64,000 nucleotides of DNA from Candidatus Mesenet endosymbiont of Phosphuga atrata. GTDB taxonomy: Bacteria > Pseudomonadota > Alphaproteobacteria > Rickettsiales > Anaplasmataceae. The position numbers were made by a program, and so were the translations under genes. The DNA is taken from positions 1,054,001 through 1,118,000 of the forward strand of contig NZ_OZ026541.1 of the NCBI RefSeq assembly GCF_964020175.1, read 5' to 3'. Every line of letters begins with the position of its first letter. Within the stretch, counting starts at the first letter, position 1. Of the stretch, positions 50,053-59,808 are shown piece after piece. Under the pieces are notes generated by a model. It ran no database searches. It saw only the letters and a list, made by a program, of their open reading frames with translations, and was not told the origin of the DNA.

Positions 50053-50757
50053 ATGCGCATAGTCACAAGAGTAATTAACTTACTTTTTCCTCGAGTTTGC
50101 TTGAATTGCAACTGCATTATTTCTGAGAATAAAGATTTATGCAATGAGTGTTATCAAAAGATTGATTTTCTAAATCAAAATTATTGTGATTTATGTGGCT
50201 GTATAATCACAAGTAACGCTAACTTGTGTGGAAAGTGTATAGCAGACTCTCCACCTTTTTCAATGTTAAGGTCGGCTTTTGCTTATAATGCAGATAGTAA
50301 GAACATGATTATAAGTCTTAAATTTTTTGACAATACAAATTATGTGAAGACTTATGCTCAATGGATGTATGAAAAGAATAGGGATATGTTTATTGGTGTA
50401 GATTCCATTATTCCAGTTCCACTTCACAGGTGGCGCTTATTTCAGCGTAAATACAATCAAGCAGCACTACTAGCAAAAGCAATAAGCTGTTTATCAAACG
50501 TTTCATGTCAGCTATTTGCTGTTAAACGCTCAATTAATACTCATGCGCAAACAGGGCTTTCAACTAAACAACGTGAAGCAAATGTAAAAAGAGCATTTAC
50601 TGTAATGGATAGTAATAATGTGAGAGATAAAACTCTACTACTTGTAGATGATGTTGTTACAACAGGTGCAACTGTTAAATATTGTGCACAAGCGTTAAAA
50701 AACTGCGGAGCAGCTGAGGTTAGAGTTTTAACTCTAGCAAGGACTACAGCAAGATAA
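50053..50757 (+). CDS. comF: ComF family phosphoribosyltransferase-like protein
   Basis: A 234-residue ComF protein. The N-terminus has zinc-binding Cys pairs (CLNCNCIISENKDLCNECYQ; CDLCGCI...LCGKC). The phosphoribosyltransferase fold has the PRPP loop LLVDDVVTTGATVKYCAQAL. IPVPLHRWRLFQRKYNQAAL is the family's central motif. ComF proteins assist DNA uptake or restart in naturally competent bacteria; the role here is unclear. It is divergent from dnaE. Confidence 0.92.
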   Translation: MRIVTRVINLLFPRVCLNCNCIISENKDLCNECYQKIDFLNQNYCDLCGCIITSNANLCGKCIADSPPFSMLRSAFAYNADSKNMIISLKFFDNTNYVKTYAQWMYEKNRDMFIGVDSIIPVPLHRWRLFQRKYNQAALLAKAISCLSNVSCQLFAVKRSINTHAQTGLSTKQREANVKRAFTVMDSNNVRDKTLLLVDDVVTTGATVKYCAQALKNCGAAEVRVLTLARTTAR

Positions 50758-50892
50758 AACGTTTTTGCCTTATAAATTAAATTTTTTGAATTAATTGAGA
50801 TAGTAATGAGTTTAAAGTATTGAGTCTATTTATTATTGCAATCTATGAAAAAATAATTAACCTCTATGAGCTATATTAATAAATATATTAAG

Positions 50893-52284
50893 ATGAAAAA
50901 CTTAATGTGGGGTGCAAGGTTTTCTTCTAGTCCAAGTGAAATATTAAAGAAAATTAACTCTTCCATAGATTTTGATAAAAATTTATATGAACAAGACATC
51001 AAAGCCTCGATAGTTCATTGCAAAATGCTTGCTAAGCAAAACATTATCAGCAATGAGGAGGAAGAGAGGATTATTTATGGATTAAATAAAATATTAGAGC
51101 AGATCACCAGTGGAGAGTTTGTATTTGATGTCGATCTTGAAGATATTCATATGAACATCGAAAATGGTTTGCAAAAGCTGATAGGTAAAACTGCCGGCAA
51201 ATTACACACAGCGAGGTCAAGAAACGATCAGGTTGCAACAGATTTTAAGTTATGGGTGCGTGATGCTATAGATCAATTAGATGTAAAACTAAGAAATCTG
51301 CAAAAAACTATAATTAATCTCGCAGAAGAAAATTACAGTACAATAATGCCAGGTTTTACTCATTTGCAAATCGCTCAACCAATTATTTTTGGCCACCATA
51401 TGATGGCATATTTTGAAATGCTAAGGCGTGATCGCTTGAGATTTCAAGATGCAAGAAAAAGATTAAATGAATGTCCTCTTGGGTCTGCAGCACTAGCTGG
51501 TACTTCGTTTCCTATAGATCGTCATTTTGTAGCAGCAGAACTAGGATTTGACAAACCTACAGATAACTCTTTAGATTCAGTTGCAGATCGAGACTATGCT
51601 ATCGAGTTTTTATCTAGTGCTTCAATTTGCATAATGCATTTGTCACGTCTGGCTGAAGAGATAATTTTATGGTGCAGTTGCGGTTTTAAATTTATAGAAC
51701 TTGCAGACAAAATAACAACTGGCAGTTCTATTATGCCACAAAAACGCAATCCTGATGCTGCAGAACTTATAAGAGCCAAAACAGGACGTATTTTCTCTGC
51801 ACTGAGTACTCTATTAATAATAATGAAGGGATTGCCACTTTCTTACAGTAAAGATATGCAGGAAGATAAAGAGCCTGTTTTTTCTGCAACAAAGGATCTG
51901 AATTTGTGTATAGATGCAATGAGTGAGATGTTAAGCAGTGTTAAGGTTAACAAAGATGTTATGAAAAAAGCAGCAGAGTTGGATTTCTCAACAGCTACAG
52001 ATATAGCCGATTGGTTAGTTAAAAATTTAGATATACCGTTTCGTGATTCTCATGAAATCACTGGAAAAATAGTAAAACTCGCAGAAGAAAAAAAGTGTAA
52101 GTTATCTGGGCTTAATTTAACAGAATTGCAAAAAGTAGAGTCAAGAATGACAGGTGATATTTTCTCTGTGATATCTGTAGATAATTCTGTTTCAAGCAAA
52201 ACCAGTTATGGTGGCACTTCTCCAAAACAAGTGCTTAATACGATTGAAAAAGCTAAGCTATATTTAGAAGGTAATAATGATTAA
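50893..52284 (+). CDS. argH: Argininosuccinate lyase
   Basis: A fumarase-superfamily enzyme that splits argininosuccinate to arginine and fumarate. Motifs are MWGARFSSSPSEILKKINSS, EDIHMNIENGL, KLHTARSRNDQVATDFKLWV, PGFTHLQIAQP and GSSIMPQKRNPDAAELIRAK. The start at 50893 (MKNLMWGARF) is preferred over 50866, which would add nine atypical residues. It overlaps pyrD by 8 bp. No other arginine-synthesis gene lies in this window. Confidence 0.93.
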   Translation: MKNLMWGARFSSSPSEILKKINSSIDFDKNLYEQDIKASIVHCKMLAKQNIISNEEEERIIYGLNKILEQITSGEFVFDVDLEDIHMNIENGLQKLIGKTAGKLHTARSRNDQVATDFKLWVRDAIDQLDVKLRNLQKTIINLAEENYSTIMPGFTHLQIAQPIIFGHHMMAYFEMLRRDRLRFQDARKRLNECPLGSAALAGTSFPIDRHFVAAELGFDKPTDNSLDSVADRDYAIEFLSSASICIMHLSRLAEEIILWCSCGFKFIELADKITTGSSIMPQKRNPDAAELIRAKTGRIFSALSTLLIIMKGLPLSYSKDMQEDKEPVFSATKDLNLCIDAMSEMLSSVKVNKDVMKKAAELDFSTATDIADWLVKNLDIPFRDSHEITGKIVKLAEEKKCKLSGLNLTELQKVESRMTGDIFSVISVDNSVSSKTSYGGTSPKQVLNTIEKAKLYLEGNND

Positions 52285-53404
52285 AGATTATCTAAATAAT
52301 CTATTATTGAAAATAAAAAAGCTTTTTAAAAATCCTCTATTTATTATACCTCCTGAAGTTGCACATACTTTAACAATTTTCACACTAAAAACTAACATCT
52401 TAGATGAGAATATAGAGTTACCAAAAATTTTAAATACTAAATTTTTTAATAATATTGTTAGAACTCCCTTAGGACTTGCTGCCGGTTTTGATAAAAATGC
52501 GGAAGTAATTAAGCCTATGTTATCCTTGGGGTTTGGGTTTACTGAAGTTGGCACAGTTACTAAAAAACCACAATGTGGTAATAAAAGGCCAAGGATTTTT
52601 CGTCTAACAGAAGATGAGGCAGTAATTAATAGCCTTGGTTTCAATAACAAAGGTGTTAATTATCTGATAAAGCAAATAGACACAAAAGAAGTAAACTCTT
52701 GTGTTTTTGGTATTAACATAGGTAGAAATAGCAGTGCAAAAGATCAGATAAGTGATTATGTAGATTTAATAAAAACTATATACGGATTTAGTGACTATAT
52801 CACGCTTAATATCTCTTCTCCCAACACTCCTAATTTACGAGATTTACATAATAAGGAACAATTATCTAATTTGCTGCAAGCTGTCATTAGCACACGTAAA
52901 TCTATTGATTATGCGCAGTCTATACCAATAATGTTAAAAATCTCTCCAGATATAGATCAGGAAACGAAAGAAAACATAGCTGAACTAGTGCTACAATACA
53001 AAATTGATGGTTTAATTATCAGCAATACAACGATTGGGTGTAGAGATAATTTGCAAGGCTTAAATAAAAAAGGGGGATTAAGTGGAAAACCTTTGTTTAA
53101 ACTTTCAACACAGGTTTTGAGTGATATGTATAAATTAACAAAAGGTAAAGTATTGCTAATAGGTTGTGGAGGAATAAGCAGTGGGATGGATGCTTATGAA
53201 AAAATAAAATCTGGGGCATCGCTTGTGCAACTATACACTGCTATTGTGTATCATGGATTTAAGGTAATAAATAAAATCAACTTAGAACTTGCAGAGCTGT
53301 TAGAAAGAGATGGATTAAGTAGTGTTAGTCAAGCGGTAGGCTGCATACATAATTTTCAGCAAGAAAGTAATGAGCCTAATATAAATTCAAAACGCGTAGA
53401 TTAA
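52277..53404 (+). CDS. pyrD: Dihydroorotate dehydrogenase (quinone), class 2
   Basis: A 375-residue membrane-associated enzyme of pyrimidine synthesis. It has the N-terminal helices of class 2 enzymes, PLGLAAGFDKNAEVIKPML, GFGFTEVGTVTKKPQCGNKR, PRIFRLTEDEAVINSLGFNN, NISSPNTPNLRDLH (catalytic Ser region) and LIGCGGISSGMDAYEKIKSG. It passes electrons to quinone. Translationally coupled to argH by overlap. Confidence 0.95.
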   Translation: MIKDYLNNLLLKIKKLFKNPLFIIPPEVAHTLTIFTLKTNILDENIELPKILNTKFFNNIVRTPLGLAAGFDKNAEVIKPMLSLGFGFTEVGTVTKKPQCGNKRPRIFRLTEDEAVINSLGFNNKGVNYLIKQIDTKEVNSCVFGINIGRNSSAKDQISDYVDLIKTIYGFSDYITLNISSPNTPNLRDLHNKEQLSNLLQAVISTRKSIDYAQSIPIMLKISPDIDQETKENIAELVLQYKIDGLIISNTTIGCRDNLQGLNKKGGLSGKPLFKLSTQVLSDMYKLTKGKVLLIGCGGISSGMDAYEKIKSGASLVQLYTAIVYHGFKVINKINLELAELLERDGLSSVSQAVGCIHNFQQESNEPNINSKRVD

Positions 53405-53542
53405 AGTTACAAACATTTAGATTGTAAGATGAGAGTAGAAAAAAGAATAAGAATATTAAAAATATAAACTTTAATTATAGGAGGTTTTAATTTAATTGAC
53501 AATAAACCATATGAAATCAAAATTATATTTTTATACACAGAT

Positions 53543-54535
53543 ATGTCGCTACTTGATGCTGCACCAATATACAAACCCTTTAATTATCCATGGGCATATG
53601 ACGCATGGCTTCAGCAGCAGAGGATACACTGGCTTCCAGAAGAAGTTCCGCTTGCTGATGATGTAAAAGATTGGAAAACTAAGCTCTCAGAAGTAGAAAA
53701 GAATCTGCTTACACAGATTTTTAGGTTTTTTACTCAAGCAGATATAGAAGTTAATAATTGCTATATGAAACATTATGCAAATATATTTAAACCAACAGAA
53801 ATACTTATGATGCTAGCTAGTTTTTCTAATATAGAAACTATACATATAGCAGCTTATTCCTATCTTCTCGACACTATTGGCATACCAGAAAGTGAATATG
53901 AGGCATTTCTAAAATATGATGCAATGAGAAAAAAATACGAATATATGCTAGAATTTGAAGAAAGCCAAAAGGGCAATAAGAAACACATAGCTAAAACTCT
54001 TGCAGTATTTGGTGCTTTTACTGAAGGGCTGCAGTTATTTGCATCGTTTGCAATACTACTTAACTTTCAACGCTTTGGTAAAATGAAGGGGATGGGGCAA
54101 ATAATTGCTTGGTCAGCACGTGATGAAACTTTGCATACCAATTCAATAATCATGTTATTTAATACATTTATTAGGGAGAATAGTGAGATATGGAATGATG
54201 AGTTTAAAGAAGAACTCTATTCTGCTTGTCGCTCTATCGTTGGTTTAGAAGATGAGTTTATTAAACTAGCTTTTGCTTTAGGTGATGTTGAAGGTTTATC
54301 TAAAGAGGAAGTTATGCAGTACATAAGGTACATAGCAGATAGGAGGCTTTTGCAACTTGGGCTGGAGCAAATATATAAAATAGAAAAAAACCCATTACCA
54401 TGGTTGGACGAGATATTAAATGGTGTTGAACACACTAACTTTTTTGAAAATAGAGTGACAGAATATAGTCGTGCAGCTACTGAAGGAATTTGGGAAGAAG
54501 CATTTGCAGATGCTCATGATGGTGATGTAAAATAA
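53543..54535 (+). CDS. nrdB: Ribonucleotide reductase beta subunit
   Basis: A 330-residue class I R2 protein. The first iron ligands and the radical Tyr are in ASFSNIETIHIAAYSYLLDT (E-x2-H-x3-Y); the second E-x2-H is in SARDETLHTNS. The C-terminal peptide DAHDGDVK would bind the alpha subunit. It supplies deoxynucleotides for DNA synthesis. Its stop overlaps the rsfS start. Confidence 0.94.
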   Translation: MSLLDAAPIYKPFNYPWAYDAWLQQQRIHWLPEEVPLADDVKDWKTKLSEVEKNLLTQIFRFFTQADIEVNNCYMKHYANIFKPTEILMMLASFSNIETIHIAAYSYLLDTIGIPESEYEAFLKYDAMRKKYEYMLEFEESQKGNKKHIAKTLAVFGAFTEGLQLFASFAILLNFQRFGKMKGMGQIIAWSARDETLHTNSIIMLFNTFIRENSEIWNDEFKEELYSACRSIVGLEDEFIKLAFALGDVEGLSKEEVMQYIRYIADRRLLQLGLEQIYKIEKNPLPWLDEILNGVEHTNFFENRVTEYSRAATEGIWEEAFADAHDGDVK

Positions 54536-54861
54536 TGATAAATGCAGAAGAGCTCAAAGATCTTTTAAAAGATACATTAGAGCAAAATAAAGGCAGCGAT
54601 ATAGCTATTTTTGATGTAGGTAGAAAAACTGCTCTTGCAAGGTACATGATTATAGCGTCTGGTAATTCAAATAGGCATGTTAAATCTTTGGCAGAATATA
54701 CTATAAAAACCCTTAAACAATACGGAAAAATGAACGTTGAGGGGATGGAGGAAGGTAATTGGGTAGCTGTTGGTTTTCGTGATGTGATTGTTCATATCTT
54801 AAAATCAGATGTAAGAGAATATTACCAAATTGATGAGCTGTGGAATGATGTGGCTTTATGA
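54535..54861 (+). CDS. rsfS: Ribosome silencing factor RsfS
   Basis: A 108-residue RsfS/Iojap protein with ALARYMIIASGNSNRHVKSL, NVEGMEEGNWVAVGFRDVIV, HILKSDVREYYQIDELW. It binds L14 and blocks subunit joining when nutrients are low. It overlaps both neighbours (nrdB by 1 bp, tyrS by 4 bp), so the three form one operon. Confidence 0.94.
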   Translation: MINAEELKDLLKDTLEQNKGSDIAIFDVGRKTALARYMIIASGNSNRHVKSLAEYTIKTLKQYGKMNVEGMEEGNWVAVGFRDVIVHILKSDVREYYQIDELWNDVAL

Positions 54862-56096
54862 GGTCAGAATTTTTAAATTTTATTAAAGATAGGGGATATC
54901 TTTATCAGTGTACTAATCTTGATGGCTTAGATAAGCTTATGTCTAGTTCTACTGTAGTGGCTTATATTGGTTTTGATTGCACAGCGCCAAGTCTGCATAT
55001 TGGCAGTCTAATACAGATTATGATACTAAGACATTTGCAGAAATTTGGGCATAAAGCAATAATTTTACTTGGTGGTGGTACAACAAAAATCGGTGATCCA
55101 ACCGGTAAAGATAAAGCACGGGAAATCCTTGATGAAAACACAATTAGTAGCAACACCAGTGGAATAAAAAAAACGTTAGAAAAGTTTATATCTTTAGAAG
55201 ATGCCACTTTGGTAAACAATGCAGATTGGTTAAACAGTTTAAAATATATAGATTTTCTACGCGATGTAGGTGTACACTTTTCCATAAACAGAATGCTTAA
55301 TTTTGACAGCGTCAAAACTCGCTTGGAGAGGGAGCAAAGCTTAAGTTTTTTAGAGTTTAATTACATGTTACTACAAGCCTATGATTTTGTTGAACTGAGT
55401 AGAAATTGCGGATGTCGTTTGCAGATTGGTGGGTCTGACCAATGGGGTAACATAGTAAACGGTATTGAACTTGGGAGTAAGTTAAACTTACCTGAACTTT
55501 TTGGCTTAACTACACCACTAATTATGACCAATGCAGGAAAAAAAATGGGAAAAACTGCAGGAGGTAAGACTATATGGCTTGATAGTGAAATGTGCTGTTC
55601 GTATGATTACTGGCAATATTTTCGCAATATAGAAGATAATAATTTAGGTTATTTTTTACGACTGTTTACAGAATTATCACTCGATGAAATAAAGGAATTA
55701 GAGTTTCTAAAAGATCAAGAGATTAATGAAGCAAAAAAAATTCTTGCAACAGAAGCAACAAAAATATGTCATGGGAAAGATGCTGCTCAAGATGCAGAAA
55801 AAGCTGCAGTTGCTAATTTTGAAAATAAAGATAGCTCTTTGTTACCAAATGTTTACATAGAAAAGCAAAAAATAGGAGATGTTGGTATATCAGCAGTAGA
55901 ATTATTGCACATTACCTGTCTTGTGGGGTCAAAAGGAGCAGCGAAACGTTTAGTTGAAGGTGGTGGATGTAAGATAAATGATGAAGTTATAAGTAATTCA
56001 AATCAACTAGTTACTTTGGAAGATTTTGATGCAAGTGGGTTTATTAAATTATCTATTGGGAAAAAACGTCATATTAGGGTTACTCTGCTTTTCTAG
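54858..56096 (+). CDS. tyrS: Tyrosyl-tRNA synthetase
   Basis: A 412-residue class I synthetase. The HIGH motif reads APSLHIGSLIQIM, the tyrosine pocket is in YIGFDCTAPSLHIG and QIGGSDQWGNIVNGIELG, and the KMSKS loop is KMGKTAGGKTIWLD. A C-terminal S4-like RNA-binding domain has GSKGAAKRLVEGGGCKINDE. Length is normal. Confidence 0.96.
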   Translation: MRSEFLNFIKDRGYLYQCTNLDGLDKLMSSSTVVAYIGFDCTAPSLHIGSLIQIMILRHLQKFGHKAIILLGGGTTKIGDPTGKDKAREILDENTISSNTSGIKKTLEKFISLEDATLVNNADWLNSLKYIDFLRDVGVHFSINRMLNFDSVKTRLEREQSLSFLEFNYMLLQAYDFVELSRNCGCRLQIGGSDQWGNIVNGIELGSKLNLPELFGLTTPLIMTNAGKKMGKTAGGKTIWLDSEMCCSYDYWQYFRNIEDNNLGYFLRLFTELSLDEIKELEFLKDQEINEAKKILATEATKICHGKDAAQDAEKAAVANFENKDSSLLPNVYIEKQKIGDVGISAVELLHITCLVGSKGAAKRLVEGGGCKINDEVISNSNQLVTLEDFDASGFIKLSIGKKRHIRVTLLF

Positions 56097-56224
56097 AATT
56101 TTAAAAATTATCAATTGATTATCTCAATTTTCCATCTTTAGCCTTTCTATTTGAAATTTAAATCACGCTTGTATTGCTTCTTCCTTACGGTTCACTTTTT
56201 AGATCAATTATTTAAACCAATATC

Positions 56225-58036
56225 ATGTTAAGCGTAGGAATTGAAGTGGTAAAGCAACAGGCAAAAATATCTCCTCAAAAATGTGGGATATATAAGATGC
56301 TGGATGTTCATGGTAATTTTCTTTATATTGGTAAGGCAAGGAATCTAAATATAAGGCTTGCTGATTATTTAAGAACTAATACATTAGCTCGGCGTATTAG
56401 AAACATGATTGCTCAAATTGCAAATATTGAAATTATAGTCACTCAAAATGAAGCTGAAGCTTTATTACTTGAAGCACAGTTAATAAAAGCGCTAAAACCG
56501 CGTTATAATATAATGCTAAAAGATGATAAATCTTATCCATATATTGCCATCTCTCAGCATGAATACCCAAGAATTAGCAAGTATAGAGGACATTTAAAAG
56601 ATGGATATTATTATTACGGTCCCTTTCCTTCTGTATCTGCTGTAAATAATGTAATTATTTCTATTTGTAAGACTTTCTTATTACGTACGTGTTCAGATAG
56701 AAATTTTTCTTCAAGAGCTAGGCCATGTATTGAGTATCAAATAAAACGTTGCTCTGCTCCTTGTGTGCAGAAGATATCACAAATGAATTACATAAGCTCA
56801 GTTAAACAAGCACAGAAAACGTTATCAGGCAGAAGTAAGGAAGTGCAAACGCAGCTGCTTACTGCGATGAAGCAGCACAGTAAAAATATGAATTATGAGT
56901 TAGCTGCGGTGCTGCGAGATAGGTTAAGATCGCTGCAGGCAATTCAGATGAAAATAATTGATTTTTGTTTTCCTGAAGATGCAGATTTTATCGGTATTGC
57001 TGAAAAATTAGATAGCTTCTGCGTTCAAGTTTTGTCATTTAGAAATGGATATAATTATAATAGTACTCCCTATTTCCTTTATGAAAATAACAATGTGACT
57101 GGCGATGAAATTTTAACTGCTTTTATCATGCAGTTTTACAAAATTAACATTCCAAACAAAATTTTTACTCATTTAAGTGTTAATGAACCTGATGTGATGA
57201 GCCAGGCGCTCAGCAAAATTGCTGGACACCAGGTGGAAGTATTGTGTGCAAAAAATGACGCAGAGCTTAAGCTACTTGAGTTTGCAAATAACAATGCTGA
57301 GCAAACTCTTATAAGTAAGTCTTTAACATCTACAGAAACTTTAGAAAAATTAAAAGGTATAGTTAGAGTTTTTTCTTTATCTTATATTCCAGAGCGTATT
57401 GAGGTGTATGACAATAGTCATATATCTGGTAATCAGCAGATAGGAGTAATGATTGTTGCAGGGAAGGATGGTTTTTTGAAGAATGAGTATAGAAAATTTT
57501 CTATAAATACAAGTAAAAAAAGTGATGATTATGCAATGATTGAAGAAGTGCTTAAAAGAAGATTCTCTGGTAAAATAAAAAATGTTGCACCAGACCTTTT
57601 GCTCATTGATGGTGGACCAGGCCATCTCTCGGTAGTGAGCAATACATTAAAAAAATTGCAGCTAAATATTCCTTTTGTTTGTATGGCCAAGGGACATGAT
57701 CGCAACGCGGGGTGCGAAAATTTTTATATGTTAAACAGAGGAGCTTTTACTTTAAAGAAAGATGATAAGATCATGCTTTATTTGCAATTTTTACGTAATG
57801 AAGCTCATCGTTTTGCTATAACAACACATAGGAAGAAGCGTGATAAGCTTTTTATATTATCGCAACTAAATAAAGTTCCAGGTATTGGTAAAAGTAGGAA
57901 AAAAGCATTGCTTTCTTACTTTGGTTCTGTGCAAGCAATAAAAGATGCCTCGCTGCTTGATATTAAAAACGTTCCTGGGATTAATGCAAAGTTAGCTAAA
58001 ATAATATTTGATTATTTATCGAATAATGTGTACTAG
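56225..58036 (+). CDS. uvrC: UvrABC system protein C
   Basis: A 603-residue excision nuclease subunit. It has the N-terminal GIY-YIG domain (GIYKMLDVHGNFLYIGKARN), a UvrB-binding region (LTAMKQHSKNMNYELAAVLR), the RNase H-like C-terminal nuclease (IEVYDNSHISGNQQIGVMIV, DLLLIDGGPGHLS), and two helix-hairpin-helix motifs (LNKVPGIGKSRKKALLSYFG; NVPGINAKLAKIIF). It makes both cuts around bulky lesions. The start at 56225 could instead be a few codons later. Confidence 0.96.
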   Translation: MLSVGIEVVKQQAKISPQKCGIYKMLDVHGNFLYIGKARNLNIRLADYLRTNTLARRIRNMIAQIANIEIIVTQNEAEALLLEAQLIKALKPRYNIMLKDDKSYPYIAISQHEYPRISKYRGHLKDGYYYYGPFPSVSAVNNVIISICKTFLLRTCSDRNFSSRARPCIEYQIKRCSAPCVQKISQMNYISSVKQAQKTLSGRSKEVQTQLLTAMKQHSKNMNYELAAVLRDRLRSLQAIQMKIIDFCFPEDADFIGIAEKLDSFCVQVLSFRNGYNYNSTPYFLYENNNVTGDEILTAFIMQFYKINIPNKIFTHLSVNEPDVMSQALSKIAGHQVEVLCAKNDAELKLLEFANNNAEQTLISKSLTSTETLEKLKGIVRVFSLSYIPERIEVYDNSHISGNQQIGVMIVAGKDGFLKNEYRKFSINTSKKSDDYAMIEEVLKRRFSGKIKNVAPDLLLIDGGPGHLSVVSNTLKKLQLNIPFVCMAKGHDRNAGCENFYMLNRGAFTLKKDDKIMLYLQFLRNEAHRFAITTHRKKRDKLFILSQLNKVPGIGKSRKKALLSYFGSVQAIKDASLLDIKNVPGINAKLAKIIFDYLSNNVY

Positions 58037-58054
58037 ACAGAACATAATCTATAG

Positions 58055-58910
58055 CTAACCCAAGTAAGATTTCCCTAATTCTTGAAAAATAAAATTGATG
58101 GCACCATTAATATTTGGCCAAAAAGTCAGCAGCACTTTTCGTACTGAATGCTTAACCGCAAACCAAAAATGTTCAATTGGATTGAGATCAGGGGAGTATG
58201 GTGGCAAAAATAAAACTTTGCATCCAGCATTTTCAATTAATTCTCTCACTCTTTCAGACTTATGAAAGCTTGCATTATCAATATTTGTCCTTGCTTCAGT
58301 ATTGGAATAAGTATATTTCTAACGTATATTGTAAAAACCTGACTGTTACAATAACCTTCAAATACACATGGTCCTTTACATTTTTCCTTCGTTTAGAGCT
58401 CCAATTATACTGATCCTTTTTCTCTTAAATGCAGGTTTATTTGCGTATAACCTTTTCCCTTTTTTAGCCCAACCATAGGCATAAAATTCATTGTCTTCAA
58501 TACCTGATTCATCTATGAATACAACTTCTCTATTTCTGCTATTTTTTCTATAAACTTTCTATCTCATTCCTTTCCTGATAGAGAAAGGTTTTTTTATATG
58601 TATACCCCTCTTTTTTAAGATAGTTGTATGCAGTATTTTTGCACATTTTTCCAAATCTTTTAATTATTCGATCAGTTCTGATCTTTTTGTAAAAATTCGG
58701 TAAATTCACTCAAATCTTTTATTTTATGACTATGCCCTTTTTAGAAGAAGGTCCTATATTACCAGATTCTTTTTCTCCATAAATATATCGTCTTTACGTT
58801 TAATTTAAATGTCTCACCTATTTCCTTTAGAGTTACTTTTTTCTCCTCAACTGCTTTTAAAACACGTTCTCTCAAATCTTTACTTTGGCATATCCTTCCT
58901 TTTTATTGCT
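58055..58910 (-). mobile_element. IS630-family transposase remnant
   Basis: On the minus strand, the C-terminal part is readable: IDNASFHKSERVRELIENAG then VLFLPPYSPDLNPIEHFWFA (DDE catalytic Asp and Glu region). The N-terminal helix-turn-helix part near 58790-58900 reads LRERVLKAVEEKKVTLKEIG and KLNVKTIYLWRK. Several frame breaks lie between. It is inactive and abuts the uvrC end. Confidence 0.8.
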
Positions 58911-58936
58911 TAACTTTAACCTATTCCTTCTTTTAG

Positions 58937-59230
58937 GTAAATCTATATTGGATTAGCTATAGAACCGGTGCCATTGCTGAATTTTTAAGGCTGGTATTAC
59001 AAAAAGAAGGAAATTTTGACTTTAATAAAAAAATGGCAATACAAGATTATGGCTTTATTGAGGGAGGTAATGATGCATTAAATCTTAGTGTTGTATGTAA
59101 GTCTATTAACGCAGAAGCTAGACAGCATGCAAATATTAACTTAAAAAAATGTGAAAGAAAAATTACCACATTACTCACTCAACTGAAAGGAATAGAACAT
59201 TTAGCAGAACATCAATATATGGAGAGATAA
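58937..59230 (+). pseudogene. C-terminal fragment of an unknown gene
   Basis: Open from 58937 after an in-frame stop: SYRTGAIAEFLRLVLQKEG, then DYGFIEGGNDALNLSVVCKS and KKCERKITTLLTQLKGIEHL. The helical sequence looks like the tail of a larger protein whose 5' part is missing, next to the IS630 remnant. An ATG at 59033 would give 65 residues. Family unknown. Confidence 0.5.
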
Positions 59231-59359
59231 TAGAAATTTCCTAATTATTCAAATCATAAAACAGTTGCTGTGAGCAGGATTTAAAAATTTTTGAAAAAAT
59301 AACAAAATTCCGCTAAAATTCTGCTTCCATGATTGTGAATGTATATGATATAAAGAGAA

Positions 59360-59653
59360 TGCCAATCTGGAGAGATCAAGGCTGTAGAGGCGGCCTTTAA
59401 AGTGGCAGATGTATAGGAAAAAAAGATCTGAATATATTGAATAGGATCTTTGGCGACCTACTGAATAGTTTTAGCTATTTTAAGATTTTTTCTTAAAACA
59501 AGATTGATACCTTTGTGGTCATATGCTTTAAAACATACGACTATAGCGCTTCCAATTATCAATTGGTAGTCCTCTCATGGTGGGAATCCGTGAAAAGGGC
59601 TAAAAACGCTCCTCTCTCTGATGTTGTACACGTGCTTTTTCTCCAGATTGGCA
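59360..59653. repeat. Structured repeat element, copy B (candidate non-coding RNA or MITE)
   Basis: Same organisation as copy A at 22719-23014: TGCCAATCTGGAGA (59360-59373) and TCTCCAGATTGGCA (59640-59653) close the element, with a nearly identical ~120-bp left and ~130-bp right block. The central hairpin here is TTTTAAGA-N5-TCTTAAAA (59478-59498), differing in sequence from copy A but keeping the stem. Similarity extends left to ~59281 and right to AGGAG-TATGAGATG (59759-59772), where a short frame [17 protein letters not shown] begins. It lies downstream of a gene fragment and converges on ruvB. Confidence 0.8.
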
Positions 59654-59808
59654 CTAAATCAACAATAGGTCGATTAAAAAATCAACACAATATATCCAAA
59701 ATAAACAATAACTCAGTAAAAATTCTACTTAATATTTTAATTTTTCCTTTTTAATTACAGGAGTATGAGATGGGATAGCAAAAATTTCTTGAATTTGCAA
59801 GATTTATA

